The notes under the pieces are model-generated. The model searched no databases. It had not been told where the DNA came from and worked only from the letters and a program-made list of their open reading frames with translations. DNA of 64,000 nucleotides from Pseudomonas sp. S09G 359. Lineage in GTDB: Bacteria > Pseudomonadota > Gammaproteobacteria > Pseudomonadales > Pseudomonadaceae. This document shows, piece by piece, positions 54,521 through 62,903 of the stretch. Every line of letters starts with the position of its first letter. The stretch's first letter is position 1. The stretch is taken from the NCBI RefSeq assembly GCF_002843605.1, contig NZ_CP025263.1, positions 1,866,501-1,930,500 on the forward strand, given 5' to 3'. A program made the translations under genes and the position numbers.

Positions 54521-55654
54521 ATGAAAGCCCGCTGGGATATTTTTTGCAGCGTCGTCGACAACTACGGCGACATCGGCGTGACCTGGCGCCTGGCCCGGCA
54601 ACTGGTAGTGGAACACGGCTGCGACGTGCGCCTGTGGGTCGACGACCTGCGGGCCTTCGAGCGCATGTGCCCGCAAATCGACGTGCAATTGCAGCAGCAA
54701 TGGCAGGAGGGCGTCGAAGTGCGCCACTGGCCGGCCGAGTGGGCCGGGGCGGCGGCGGCGGATGTGGTGATCGCCGCCTTCGCCTGCCAATTGCCGCCCG
54801 ACTACATGGAAGCCATGGCCGAGCGCGACCGCACGCCCTTGTGGATGAACCTGGATTACCTCAGCGCCGAAGACTGGGTGGTCGGTTGCCACCGCTTGCC
54901 TTCGGTGAAGTTCAAGGGCGTACAGAAGTACTTCTTTTTTCCAGGCTTCCGGCCTGGCACTGGCGGCCTGTTGCGTGAGGCGGGGTTGCTGGAGCAGCGT
55001 CGGGCGTTTCAGCAGGATGGCGCGGCGCAGCGCCAATTCCTGCACACCCTGGGCGTGGTGCCGGCCGCCGGTGCGCGGCTGATCTCGCTGTTTGCCTATG
55101 AAAACGCCGGGCTCGCCAGTTGGCTTGACGCGTTGTCGACGGACGGGCGTGCCACCCATCTATTGGTGCCGGAAGGGCGCATCCTCGGTGATGTAGAGCG
55201 CTGGCTCAAGGTAGAAGGCCTGGCGGCGGGTGCTGTGCATCAGCGCGAGGCGCTGACCGTGCAGGTGCTGCCGTTCGTGCGCCAGGAGCAATATGACCGC
55301 CTGCTGTGGTGCTGCGACTTCAATGCGGTGCGCGGCGAGGACTCGTTCGTGCGTGCCCAGTGGGCCGGGCGGCCACTGTTGTGGCACATCTACCGTCAGG
55401 ATGAAGACATCCACCTCGACAAGCTCGACGCGTTCCTGGCGCTGTACACGGCAGGCCTGTCGCCGGCGGCAAGGGCTGCGCTGGTCGCACTCTGGCAGGT
55501 GTGGAACACTGATGGCGATATGGCACAGCCTTGGAAAATGCTGCTTGAGCACTGGCCAGAAGTCAGCCAGCACGCCGAGACGTGGTGTCTGGAACAAGGC
55601 TTGCAGGCCGATCTTGCGACGGCGCTGGTACACTTTTATGAAAGTTGGATATGA
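54521..55654 (+). CDS. earP: EF-P arginine rhamnosyltransferase EarP
   Basis: 377 residues from MKARWDIFCSVVDNYGDIGV; GGAG precedes this ATG, and an in-frame TTG 12 bases earlier is unlikely. The catalytic aspartates Asp13 and Asp17 are present. The dTDP-rhamnose binding end is CDFNAVRGEDSFVRAQWAG. It transfers rhamnose from dTDP-rhamnose to Arg32 of EF-P, reversing the sugar configuration. It lies 49 bases before efp, whose product has arginine at position 32. Confidence 0.95.
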   Translation: MKARWDIFCSVVDNYGDIGVTWRLARQLVVEHGCDVRLWVDDLRAFERMCPQIDVQLQQQWQEGVEVRHWPAEWAGAAAADVVIAAFACQLPPDYMEAMAERDRTPLWMNLDYLSAEDWVVGCHRLPSVKFKGVQKYFFFPGFRPGTGGLLREAGLLEQRRAFQQDGAAQRQFLHTLGVVPAAGARLISLFAYENAGLASWLDALSTDGRATHLLVPEGRILGDVERWLKVEGLAAGAVHQREALTVQVLPFVRQEQYDRLLWCCDFNAVRGEDSFVRAQWAGRPLLWHIYRQDEDIHLDKLDAFLALYTAGLSPAARAALVALWQVWNTDGDMAQPWKMLLEHWPEVSQHAETWCLEQGLQADLATALVHFYESWI

Positions 55655-55703
55655 TACGCCACCTTGATTTTTGTAAATCCCATCCAAATTTCGGATATAT
55701 GCA

Positions 55704-56276
55704 ATGAAAACTGGTAAAGAACTGAAACCCGGTACAGTGATCCGTCTCGAAAACGACCCTTGGCTGGTTCAGAAAGCTGAGTTCACCAAGTCTGGTCGTA
55801 ACAGCGCAATCATGAAGACCAAGCTGAAGAACCTGCTGACCGGTTACAAGACCGAGATCGTCTACAGCGCCGATGACAAACTGGACGACGTGATCCTCGA
55901 CCGCAAAGAAGCGACCCTGTCCTTCATCAGCGGCGACACCTACACGTTCATGGACACCACCGACTACACCATGTACGAGCTGAACGCTGAAGATATCGAA
56001 GCCGTTCTGCCGTTCGTGGAAGAAGGCATGGAAGACGTCTGCGAAGCAATCTTCTTCGAAGACCGTCTGGTTTCCGTAGAGCTGCCGACCACCATCGTGC
56101 GTAAGGTTGCCTACACCGAAGGTTCCGCTCGCGGTGACACTTCGGGCAAAGTAATGAAGCCTGCCAAGCTGGCTAACGGTACCGAACTGCAAGTGGCCGA
56201 TTTCATCGAAATCGACGACCTGATCGAGATTGACACCCGTGAAGGTGGTTCGTACAAAGGTCGCGCCAAGAAGTAA
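55704..56276 (+). CDS. efp: Elongation factor P (Arg32 type)
   Basis: 190 residues with three beta-barrel domains. The loop tip is KSGRNSA, placing Arg32 where E. coli has the modified lysine, so this is the EarP-rhamnosylated class that relieves ribosome stalling at polyproline. The sequence is complete and ends YKGRAKK. It follows earP directly and a strong terminator follows. Confidence 0.97.
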   Translation: MKTGKELKPGTVIRLENDPWLVQKAEFTKSGRNSAIMKTKLKNLLTGYKTEIVYSADDKLDDVILDRKEATLSFISGDTYTFMDTTDYTMYELNAEDIEAVLPFVEEGMEDVCEAIFFEDRLVSVELPTTIVRKVAYTEGSARGDTSGKVMKPAKLANGTELQVADFIEIDDLIEIDTREGGSYKGRAKK

Positions 56277-56296
56277 TTCTGGCCAACCGGTACGAA

Positions 56297-56327
56297 TAAA
56301 AAGCCCGACCTTGAGTCGGGCTTTTTT
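56297..56327. terminator. Rho-independent terminator after efp
   Basis: GCCCGAC and GTCGGGC form a stem around a short loop, with A residues before and TTTTTT after it. The A run lets it serve the convergent hydrolase gene too. Confidence 0.92.
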
Positions 56328-56341
56328 GTGCGCGTTACCTT

Positions 56342-57358
56342 TTACTTCAGGTGTTGCTTCAGTTCATCCGAGGCCTGGAGAAGGGCTGAGCGCACTGCCG
56401 GCACCTGGCTGACCACGTTGAGCAAACCGTAGTCATGGATCATGCCGTTGTAGCGCACGGCGGTTACCGGCACACCGGCTGCATCCAGCTTGCGCGCATA
56501 GGCTTCGCCTTCATCGCGGAGCACGTCGGCCCCGGCCGTTTGAATCAGTGCGGGCGGCAAACCCTTGAGCTGATCAGTGCTGGCCCGCAGCGGCGAGGCG
56601 TAGATCTCGGCGCGCTGGTTGGCATCGGTGGTGTAGTTGTCCCAGAACCACTTCATCATGTTTTTGCTGAGGAAGTGCCCCTCGGCGTACTCGTTGTAGG
56701 ACGCGGTTTCGAAGTTGGCATCGGTTACCGGCCACAGCAGCAGCTGGAACTTGATGGCCGGCGTGCCCTTGTCCTTGGCCATCAGGCTGACGACCGCCGC
56801 CATATTGCCGCCGACGCTGTTGCCCGCTACCGCCAGGCGCTTGCCATCGACATTGAGTTCCTTGGCGTGTTCAGCCACCCATTTCGTGGCGCCGTAGGCC
56901 TGGTTGATGGCCACCGGGTAGTGCGCTTCGGGTGACGGCGTGTAGTTGACGAACACCGCGACCGCCCCCGAACCGGCGACCAGATCCCGCACTAGGCGTT
57001 CATGGGTGGGGTAATCCCCCAGCACCCAACCGCCGCCGTGGAAGAACATGAACACCGGCAAAGTGCCTTTGACCCCGGCTGGACGCACGATGGTCAGGCC
57101 CAGCGGCTGGCCATCGACCTGGATGGTCTTCTGGCTCACGTCCGCCGCTGGCAATGTCAACTTCACCCCGGCCTGGGCGCCCGTCAGTACGGCACGGGCG
57201 TCCTTCGGCGTGAGTTGCTCTATCGGCTTGCCGCTGCCGGCGTTCAACACATCCAGGAACGCCTGGGTGGTGTGTTCTACATCGCCAGTGGCCGCGAAGG
57301 CGTTGGTGATGGACAGGGCCAGCAGGGTGCCGGTGAGTGCTTTACCAATTGTGTTCAT
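56342..57358 (-). CDS. Exported alpha/beta hydrolase, hormone-sensitive-lipase type
   Basis: 338 residues. The signal peptide ends at NAFAATG. The oxyanion motif is FFHGGGWVLGD, the nucleophile elbow is GNSVGG, and the acid and histidine lie in GADVLRDEGEAYA and GMIHDYG. It is a secreted or periplasmic carboxylesterase/lipase; the substrate is unknown. It sits downstream of ohr on the same strand, 27 bases from it, so it may share peroxide control. Confidence 0.9.
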   Translation of the reverse strand: MNTIGKALTGTLLALSITNAFAATGDVEHTTQAFLDVLNAGSGKPIEQLTPKDARAVLTGAQAGVKLTLPAADVSQKTIQVDGQPLGLTIVRPAGVKGTLPVFMFFHGGGWVLGDYPTHERLVRDLVAGSGAVAVFVNYTPSPEAHYPVAINQAYGATKWVAEHAKELNVDGKRLAVAGNSVGGNMAAVVSLMAKDKGTPAIKFQLLLWPVTDANFETASYNEYAEGHFLSKNMMKWFWDNYTTDANQRAEIYASPLRASTDQLKGLPPALIQTAGADVLRDEGEAYARKLDAAGVPVTAVRYNGMIHDYGLLNVVSQVPAVRSALLQASDELKQHLK

Positions 57359-57385
57359 TGTTCTCTCCTCGGACGGCGGTGGTCA

Positions 57386-57805
57386 TCAGACGCTTACGTG
57401 CAGGCGAACATCGACGTTGCCACGGGTGGCGTTGGAGTACGGGCAGACCTGGTGGGCGGCGTCGACCAGGCTTTGCGCGTCGTCCTGGGCCAGGCCCGGC
57501 AGGCTGATGTGCAGGTCGATGTCCAGACCGAAACCACCCGGGATCTGGCCGATGCCGACATGGGCAGTGATCGAGGCGTCGTCCGGGATTTTGCGTTTGG
57601 TCTGGCTGGCGACGAATTTCAGGGCGCCGATAAAGCAGGCCGAGTAACCGGCGGCAAACAGTTGCTCAGGGTTGGTGGCCTGGCCACCGGCACCGCCGAG
57701 TTCTTTAGGGGTGGCGAGCTTGACGTCGAGGATGTTGTCGCTGGAAACAGCGCGACCATCACGGCCGCCGGTGGCGGTGGCTACTGCGGTATAGAGAGTT
57801 TGCAT
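57386..57805 (-). CDS. ohr: Organic hydroperoxide resistance peroxiredoxin Ohr
   Basis: 139 residues. The reactive cysteines are Cys57 (AGYSACFIGAL) and Cys121 (HQVCPYSNATRGN). Ohr reduces lipid and organic hydroperoxides using lipoyl thiols. The length and GGAGGQATNPEQLFAAGYSA are typical. The upstream region has three GCGCTAA repeats and a motif shared with the ohrR promoter, so OhrR control is expected. ohrR is the next gene upstream. Confidence 0.96.
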   Translation of the reverse strand: MQTLYTAVATATGGRDGRAVSSDNILDVKLATPKELGGAGGQATNPEQLFAAGYSACFIGALKFVASQTKRKIPDDASITAHVGIGQIPGGFGLDIDLHISLPGLAQDDAQSLVDAAHQVCPYSNATRGNVDVRLHVSV

Positions 57806-57825
57806 GGTGTCGTCCTCTTTGATTA

Positions 57826-57892
57826 TTAGCGCTAAATATTTGCGCGCTAAGTAGTTGGTGAGGTGAATGTATAGCGCTAATGTTTAGTGCGC
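57826..57892 (-). promoter_or_regulatory. Probable OhrR operator region of ohr
   Basis: A perfect palindrome TTAGCGCTAA lies at 57826-57835. GCGCTAA occurs at 57829, 57844 and 57874 (steps 15 and 30). The 14-mer AATGTTTAGTGCGC at 57879-57892 recurs upstream of ohrR with one mismatch. Assignment to OhrR is inference from location and sharing. Confidence 0.65.
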
Positions 57893-57932
57893 AAGATAAA
57901 TTTATAAAATATTTTCGGGAGCACCTAAAACC

Positions 57933-58026
57933 AATGTGGGAGGGGGCTTGCTCCCGATGGCGGTGTATCAGTCAAAGATTCATTGGCTGATTCACCGCTA
58001 TCGGGGGCAAGCCCCCTCCCACATTT
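57933..58026. repeat. REP pair (inverted)
   Basis: GTGGGAGGGGGCTTGCTCCC and the inverted GGGGGCAAGCCCCCTCCCAC lie about 40 bases apart between ohrR and ohr, so the two genes likely use separate transcripts. Confidence 0.92.
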
Positions 58027-58042
58027 CGATCCGCTTAGTGTT

Positions 58043-58495
58043 TTAGATTGCGTTCTGCAGGTTGCTGCGCAGTGCAACCAGGTCAGCTTGCAGCTTGCGC
58101 AATTGCTCCAGCTCCAACCCGCTGGCGCCGAGGATGCACTGCGGAATACCCATGGCCTTTGCCTGCAAGGTCCGGCCGGCATCGGTCAATTCCACCACCA
58201 CCACGCGCTCATCTTCACGGCTGCGGGTGCGGCTGAGCAGGCCTTCGGCTTCCAGGCGCTTGAGCAGCGGGGTGAGGGAACCCGGATCGGTCAGCAGGCG
58301 GCTGCTGATTTCTCCCACGGTTAAACCATCCTCTTCCCATAGCACCATCATGGCCAGGTACTGCGGGTAGGTCAGGCCGAGGGCTTGCAGCAGCGGCTTG
58401 TAGACCTTGGTCATCAGCAGTGAGGTGGAGTGCAGGGCGAAGCACAGCTGGTTATCCAGCATCAGGGATTCGCACGGGTCTGGATTTTTGCTCAT
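58043..58495 (-). CDS. ohrR: MarR-family peroxide sensor OhrR
   Basis: 150 residues. The sensing cysteine is in LDNQLCFALHS (Cys18), which is oxidised by organic hydroperoxides. The winged helix follows (YPQYLAMMVLWEEDGLTVGE, LTPLLKRLEAEGLLSR, REDERVVVVELTDAGR). When oxidised it leaves the DNA and ohr is expressed. A box shared with the ohr promoter lies 46-59 bases upstream of its start. Confidence 0.94.
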   Translation of the reverse strand: MSKNPDPCESLMLDNQLCFALHSTSLLMTKVYKPLLQALGLTYPQYLAMMVLWEEDGLTVGEISSRLLTDPGSLTPLLKRLEAEGLLSRTRSREDERVVVVELTDAGRTLQAKAMGIPQCILGASGLELEQLRKLQADLVALRSNLQNAI

Positions 58496-58540
58496 GGCAG
58501 TGCCTCAAAAAAGCGTGTCTGGTCTGGAATCTAGCGGGCA

Positions 58541-58554
58541 AATGTTTAATGCGC
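58541..58554 (-). promoter_or_regulatory. OhrR box candidate upstream of ohrR
   Basis: AATGTTTAATGCGC differs at one base from the 14-mer at 57879-57892 before ohr and has the same orientation to its gene. Autoregulation by OhrR is the likely meaning. Confidence 0.6.
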
Positions 58555-58575
58555 CAGGTAATTCTGTCCTAGCGG

Positions 58576-59526
58576 TCAGACAAAGCCACTCTGCAGCGCC
58601 AGATCCCAGGGCGGCACCGGGCTGAATCTGGACTTCAGGTATTCCAGCAGCAATCGGCTACGGGCGTTGGCCTGTTGTTCCAGGCGCAAGGCGTAGATCC
58701 CGGTGGTTTCCGGGCTGGGCAGGCCGTCTTCGCAAAACAGTGGCAGCAGCTCGCCACGCACCAGATACTCACTGGCCAACCAGGTCGGCAGATGGGCGAT
58801 GCCCAGGCCGGCGAGGGCGCCGGACAGCAAGGCTTCGGCGTTGTTGGCGCTCATGCGGATGCGTTGCGGGCGATACGTGGCGCGGCGCCCGTCCAACTCG
58901 AAACGCCAGGCGAACATCGGCGCCATGCCCTCCCAGTCCAGGCCGTCGTGCTCGCTCAGTTCGCGCGGGTGGGTGGGGGTGCCGCGGCTTTTCAAATACG
59001 CCGGGCTGGCGCAGGCGATGCGCACGATACTGGCCAGGGGCGTGGCGATCAGGCGTGTGTCGACGATATGCCCGGCGCGCAGCACCAGGTCGACCTTGCC
59101 CAAGTGCGAACCCTGCATATCAACGAAGCTGTCGATCAGATGCAGGTGCACATCGAGCCCCGGGTACACGTTCAAAAAGTCCGCAATCACCGGCGCCAGA
59201 TGCCGCCGCCCGAACGCCGCCGGGGCATCCACGCGGATCAAACCCTCCGGCGCATGGCTGAGGGACACCGCTTCGGCCCGCGCCAGTTGCAACTCAGTAA
59301 CAATCCGCCGCGCCCGTTCGGCAAACGCCAGGCCGGCCGGGGTTGGCAGCACCGCGTGGGTACTGCGCTGGAACAGGCGGCTGCCCACCGAGCTTTCCAG
59401 GCTGTCGATGCGCCGTGCCACCGCCGAGGGCGTCAACGGATGGCGACGGGCGGCGGCGGAAAAGCTGCCCGTCTCCAACACATCGAGAAACAGGCCGAGT
59501 TGATCAGTGAGGGTATTGGGGTTCAT
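58576..59526 (-). CDS. LysR-family transcriptional regulator
   Basis: 316 residues from MNPNTLTDQLGLFLDVLETG; the longer frame extends into promoter DNA. The helix-turn-helix is GSFSAAARRHPLTPSAVARR. The effector domain is complete (PEGLIRVDAPAAFGRRHLAP). It is divergent from the TauE-type exporter gene, with 105 bases between the starts, and probably controls it. Effector unknown. Confidence 0.88.
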   Translation of the reverse strand: MNPNTLTDQLGLFLDVLETGSFSAAARRHPLTPSAVARRIDSLESSVGSRLFQRSTHAVLPTPAGLAFAERARRIVTELQLARAEAVSLSHAPEGLIRVDAPAAFGRRHLAPVIADFLNVYPGLDVHLHLIDSFVDMQGSHLGKVDLVLRAGHIVDTRLIATPLASIVRIACASPAYLKSRGTPTHPRELSEHDGLDWEGMAPMFAWRFELDGRRATYRPQRIRMSANNAEALLSGALAGLGIAHLPTWLASEYLVRGELLPLFCEDGLPSPETTGIYALRLEQQANARSRLLLEYLKSRFSPVPPWDLALQSGFV

Positions 59527-59631
59527 AGGCGCGCGCTTATGCGAGATTGGCATAGCCATTGTGCGTTGCTGTGCGTTTCCGCGCCAGAGCCGACTGCGTA
59601 GCATGCAAGGCCTGGGATTGTGGAGTGACGC

Positions 59632-60384
59632 GTGGTGTTGGATTTAGCGATATACCTGGTTATGGGCGCGGCCCTCGGCACGGTGGGCGGGCTGTTCGGG
59701 ATTGGCGGCGGGCTGATTGCCATTCCGGTGCTCGGCGTGTTGTTCGGCCTGGATCAACAGATTGCCCAAGGCACCGCGCTGGTCATGGTGGTGCCCAATG
59801 TGATGCTGGCGCTGTGGCGTTATCACCAGCGCAATCGTATCGAGCTGCGTCACGCATTGCCGCTGGGGGTGATGGGTTTCAGTTTTGCCTGGTTGGGTTC
59901 GATCTGGGCGGTGGGCCTGGATGCGGCGGCGATGCGCATTGGCTTTATCGCCTTTCTGGTGGCGCTGGCGGCCTACAACGTGTTGCGCATGTTCACCCGC
60001 AATGCACCGCCGACGGCACAGATGCGCTACTCCTGGCCATGGCTGGGCGTTTTGGGCGCCGCGTCCGGCTCCATGGGCGGTCTGTTTGGGGTAGGCGGCG
60101 CAGTGATTGCCACGCCGGTGCTGACCAGCCTTTTCGGCACCACCCAGGTGGTCGCTCAAGGCTTGTCCCTGGCCTTGGCGCTGCCCAGCACCGGCGTAAC
60201 CTTGGTCACCTACGCCTGGCACCACGAGGTGGACTGGATGATCGGTGTGCCACTGGCCGTTGGCGGCTTGCTCAGCATCAGTTGGGGCGTGAAGGTGGCC
60301 CACGCGCTGCCGGAGCGCGTATTGCGCGGGCTGTTCTGCGGCTTCCTGGTGGTGTGCGCGGTGATGCTGACGTTTAAAGTCTGA
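59632..60384 (+). CDS. TauE/SafE family sulfite/organic-anion exporter
   Basis: 250 residues with about eight helices and two inverted TauE repeats marked by GGLFGIGGGLIAIPVLG and GGLFGVGGAVIATPVLT. The start is the GTG at 59632, with GGAG 7 bases upstream. The family exports sulfite, sulfoacetate or similar anions; the substrate here is unknown. It is convergent with the LysR gene at 60374, overlapping by 11 bases. Confidence 0.9.
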   Translation: MVLDLAIYLVMGAALGTVGGLFGIGGGLIAIPVLGVLFGLDQQIAQGTALVMVVPNVMLALWRYHQRNRIELRHALPLGVMGFSFAWLGSIWAVGLDAAAMRIGFIAFLVALAAYNVLRMFTRNAPPTAQMRYSWPWLGVLGAASGSMGGLFGVGGAVIATPVLTSLFGTTQVVAQGLSLALALPSTGVTLVTYAWHHEVDWMIGVPLAVGGLLSISWGVKVAHALPERVLRGLFCGFLVVCAVMLTFKV

Positions 60385-61255
60385 AGCCTTCGAGGATGTA
60401 ATCCGCCAGGCATTCGGTGATGGGCGAGGTCATCGCCGGGTTGCGCAGCAATCGCAGATTCATCGACGGCAGGGGAGGGAAGCCTTCTTCGCTGCCGAGC
60501 ACGCGCAGGTCTTCGGTGACCAGGCTTTCCATGCTGACCATGACCGCCAGGCCGGAACTCACCACGGCCTGAATCGCCGCCACGTTGGAGCTGTGGTAGG
60601 CAAGGCGGTAATCGCGCCCGGCAGCGTCCAGGGCCGCGCGGGTCCACTGGGTGCAGAAGCTGTCGACGCCGGAAATCGCCAGCGGCAGCGCATCGTGCTC
60701 GTCCACGCAGAAGCACGGCGCCGCCACCCAGACCATGCGTTCGGTGCGCAGCAATTCGCCAATCTCATTGCCGGGCTCACGGCTGATCACGGTCAGCGCC
60801 AGGTCGCGGCGCTGCATCAATACGGTCGACGCCTCGCAGTGCATCTCGATCTGGATCAGCGGATACGCCTTGGAGAACCGTTTGAGAATCCCCGGCAGGA
60901 AACGCATCACGTAGTCGTCCGGCGTGCCGATGCGTACCAGCCCGACCATATGCGGTTCACGCAGGGTGTTAAACACCTCGCTGTGCAGTTTCAGGATGCG
61001 CCGCGCGTAGCCCAGCAGCACCTGGCCTTCGGGCGTGAGCCGCACTTGTCGGCCATCACGCTCGAACAGCTTGCGCTGCAACACGTCTTCTTCCAGGCGC
61101 TTCATCTGCATGCTCACCGCCGACTGGGTGCGGTTGACCACTTCGCCGGCGCGGGTGAAACCGCCCTGGTCGGCGATGGCGACGAAGGTGCGCAGCACTT
61201 CAGTGTCGATGCTCGGGTAGCCGGACAATTGATGAATCTCCGAGATGTATTGCAT
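60374..61255 (-). CDS. LysR-family regulator of the LrhA/HexA type
   Basis: 293 residues from MQYISEIHQLSG (an ATG three codons earlier is possible). PSIDTEVLRTFVAIADQGGF and NRTQSAVSMQMKRLEEDVLQ match the LrhA/PecT group, global regulators of motility, virulence and metabolism. The effector domain is complete. It is divergent from the DUF1127 gene, a pairing that suggests it controls that gene. Its 3' end overlaps the exporter gene by 11 bases. Confidence 0.87.
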   Translation of the reverse strand: MQYISEIHQLSGYPSIDTEVLRTFVAIADQGGFTRAGEVVNRTQSAVSMQMKRLEEDVLQRKLFERDGRQVRLTPEGQVLLGYARRILKLHSEVFNTLREPHMVGLVRIGTPDDYVMRFLPGILKRFSKAYPLIQIEMHCEASTVLMQRRDLALTVISREPGNEIGELLRTERMVWVAAPCFCVDEHDALPLAISGVDSFCTQWTRAALDAAGRDYRLAYHSSNVAAIQAVVSSGLAVMVSMESLVTEDLRVLGSEEGFPPLPSMNLRLLRNPAMTSPITECLADYILEGFRL

Positions 61256-61325
61256 AAGAAACATTCGTTGGATTGATCTTAAGCCCAGGCACACACTCGC
61301 GTCATCCCCACTGGAGGGCGAGAAG

Positions 61326-61532
61326 ATGAAAGGTCAAAGAGGTTTTGTGTTGATGGCGAAACGTCCGTTTTCCGGGCTGTTTCACAAGATTGCCCGTTGG
61401 CAGGCGCTGCATGAGGAGCGCCAGATGTTGGCGACCTTGAGTGATGATGCTCTCAAGGACATCGGTCTTAACCGCGGCGACGTGGAGCAGGAGCGCCACC
61501 TGCATTTCTGGCAAGACCCGCTGCGAAAATAA
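61326..61532 (+). CDS. DUF1127 family small protein
   Basis: 68 residues from MKGQRGFVLMAKRPFSG, preceded by GGAGGGCGAG. The DUF1127 arginine-rich motif is ERQMLATLSDDALKDIGLNR. Short DUF1127 proteins in alpha- and gammaproteobacteria affect phosphate or RNA metabolism; the role in Pseudomonas is unknown. It is divergent from the LrhA-type regulator gene. Confidence 0.88.
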   Translation: MKGQRGFVLMAKRPFSGLFHKIARWQALHEERQMLATLSDDALKDIGLNRGDVEQERHLHFWQDPLRK

Positions 61533-61577
61533 TCCAGGATGCAGTAGGGTGGTCGGCGCGCCCACACGGAGATTCCC

Positions 61578-62807
61578 ATGCTCGCCGACCTGTCCTTTTC
61601 ACTCAAGCAAGCTCGACGCATGGCGCTGGTGGCCCAGGGTTTTTCCGGGCGCCAGGCGCCTGCATTGATCAAGGCCGCGCACCTCAACCGGTTGATCGAA
61701 CGCCTGGGGGTGTTGCAGATCGATTCGGTGAATGCCGTGGTGCGCTCCCATTACCTGCCGCTGTTTTCCCGCCTCGGCAACTATTCCCCCTTGCTGCTTG
61801 AACAGGCCGCCTGGAGCCAGGGCCGACGCCGTTCGCTGTTTGAATATTGGGGGCATGAAGCGTCGTTGCTGCCGATGGCGCTGTACCCGTTGATGCGCTG
61901 GCGCATGGAGCGGGCGCAGCAGGGGCAGGGGATTTACTCACAGATGGCACGTTTTGGCCGCGAGCAGCAAGCCACCATCCAGCGTGTCTTGCAAGCCGTG
62001 GAACAGCAGGGCGCGTTGGCTGCGGGCAGTTTGTCGACCCGCGAGGAACGCGCTGGCCCCTGGTGGGATTGGAGTGATGAAAAACATGCGCTGGAATGGC
62101 TGTTTGCCGCCGGGCTGGTCACCGTGGCCGGGCGGCGTGGGTTTGAGCGCCTGTATGATTTGCCGGAACGGGTGATCCCCGCTGAGGCGCTGCAACTATC
62201 CGTGAGCGAAGCCGAGGCCCAGCGTGGCCTGCTGCTGCACAGCGCCACCGCATTGGGTGTCGGCACGGAAAAAGACCTGCGCGATTACTTCCGCCTCGAC
62301 CCCGCCGACAGCCGCGCCCGTTTGGCCGAACTGGTGGAGGACGGGCAGTTGCTGACCTGTCAGGTGCAAGGCTGGAAGCAGCCGGCGTATTGCCTGCCCG
62401 AACCGAAAGTGCCACGCAAAGTGCCGGCCAGCGCCTTGCTGTCGCCGTTCGATTCACTGATCTGGGAACGCGCGCGCACCGAGCGCCTGTTTGATTTTCG
62501 CTACCGCCTGGAGATCTACACCCCGCAGGATAAGCGGGTGTACGGCTACTACGTGCTGCCTTTTTTGCACAACGAGCGGATCGCCGCGCGCGTCGACCTG
62601 CGTGCCGAACGCGCCAATGGGCGCCTGGCGGTGCATGCGGTGCACGAGGAGGAGCCGGGGCTGGATGAGGAGGGGATGCAGGCGTTGGCCGTGAACCTGC
62701 GGCAGATGGCTGATTGGTTGGGGTTGGAGCAGGTGCAGCTCAATTGTCCGCGGGTGAGTGCTGATCGGTTGAGGGTGGCCATGCTCAGCATGGATGTTGG
62801 CCTGTAG
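61578..62807 (+). CDS. Winged-helix DNA glycosylase, YcaQ/AlkX-like
   Basis: 409 residues of the HTH_42 family, with tandem winged helices. The catalytic QxD motif is LGVLQIDSVN. SLFEYWGHEASLLP and LLSPFDSLIWERARTERLF are also family signatures. E. coli YcaQ unhooks interstrand DNA crosslinks by base excision; the same activity is inferred. Starts 45 bases after the DUF1127 stop. Confidence 0.88.
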   Translation: MLADLSFSLKQARRMALVAQGFSGRQAPALIKAAHLNRLIERLGVLQIDSVNAVVRSHYLPLFSRLGNYSPLLLEQAAWSQGRRRSLFEYWGHEASLLPMALYPLMRWRMERAQQGQGIYSQMARFGREQQATIQRVLQAVEQQGALAAGSLSTREERAGPWWDWSDEKHALEWLFAAGLVTVAGRRGFERLYDLPERVIPAEALQLSVSEAEAQRGLLLHSATALGVGTEKDLRDYFRLDPADSRARLAELVEDGQLLTCQVQGWKQPAYCLPEPKVPRKVPASALLSPFDSLIWERARTERLFDFRYRLEIYTPQDKRVYGYYVLPFLHNERIAARVDLRAERANGRLAVHAVHEEEPGLDEEGMQALAVNLRQMADWLGLEQVQLNCPRVSADRLRVAMLSMDVGL

Positions 62808-62884
62808 GGCCCCATCGGGGGCAAGCCCCCTCCCACAGGGGAACGCATTTCAAATGTGGGAGGGGGCTTGCCCCCGATGGCGTC
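62808..62884. repeat. REP pair (inverted)
   Basis: GGGCCCCATCGGGGGCAAGC with CCCCTCCCACAGG, then the inverted GTGGGAGGGGGCTTGCCCCC. It fills the convergent gap between the glycosylase and DAHP synthase genes. Confidence 0.92.
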
Positions 62885-62903
62885 AGCCCTGACAACTAAG
62901 GTC

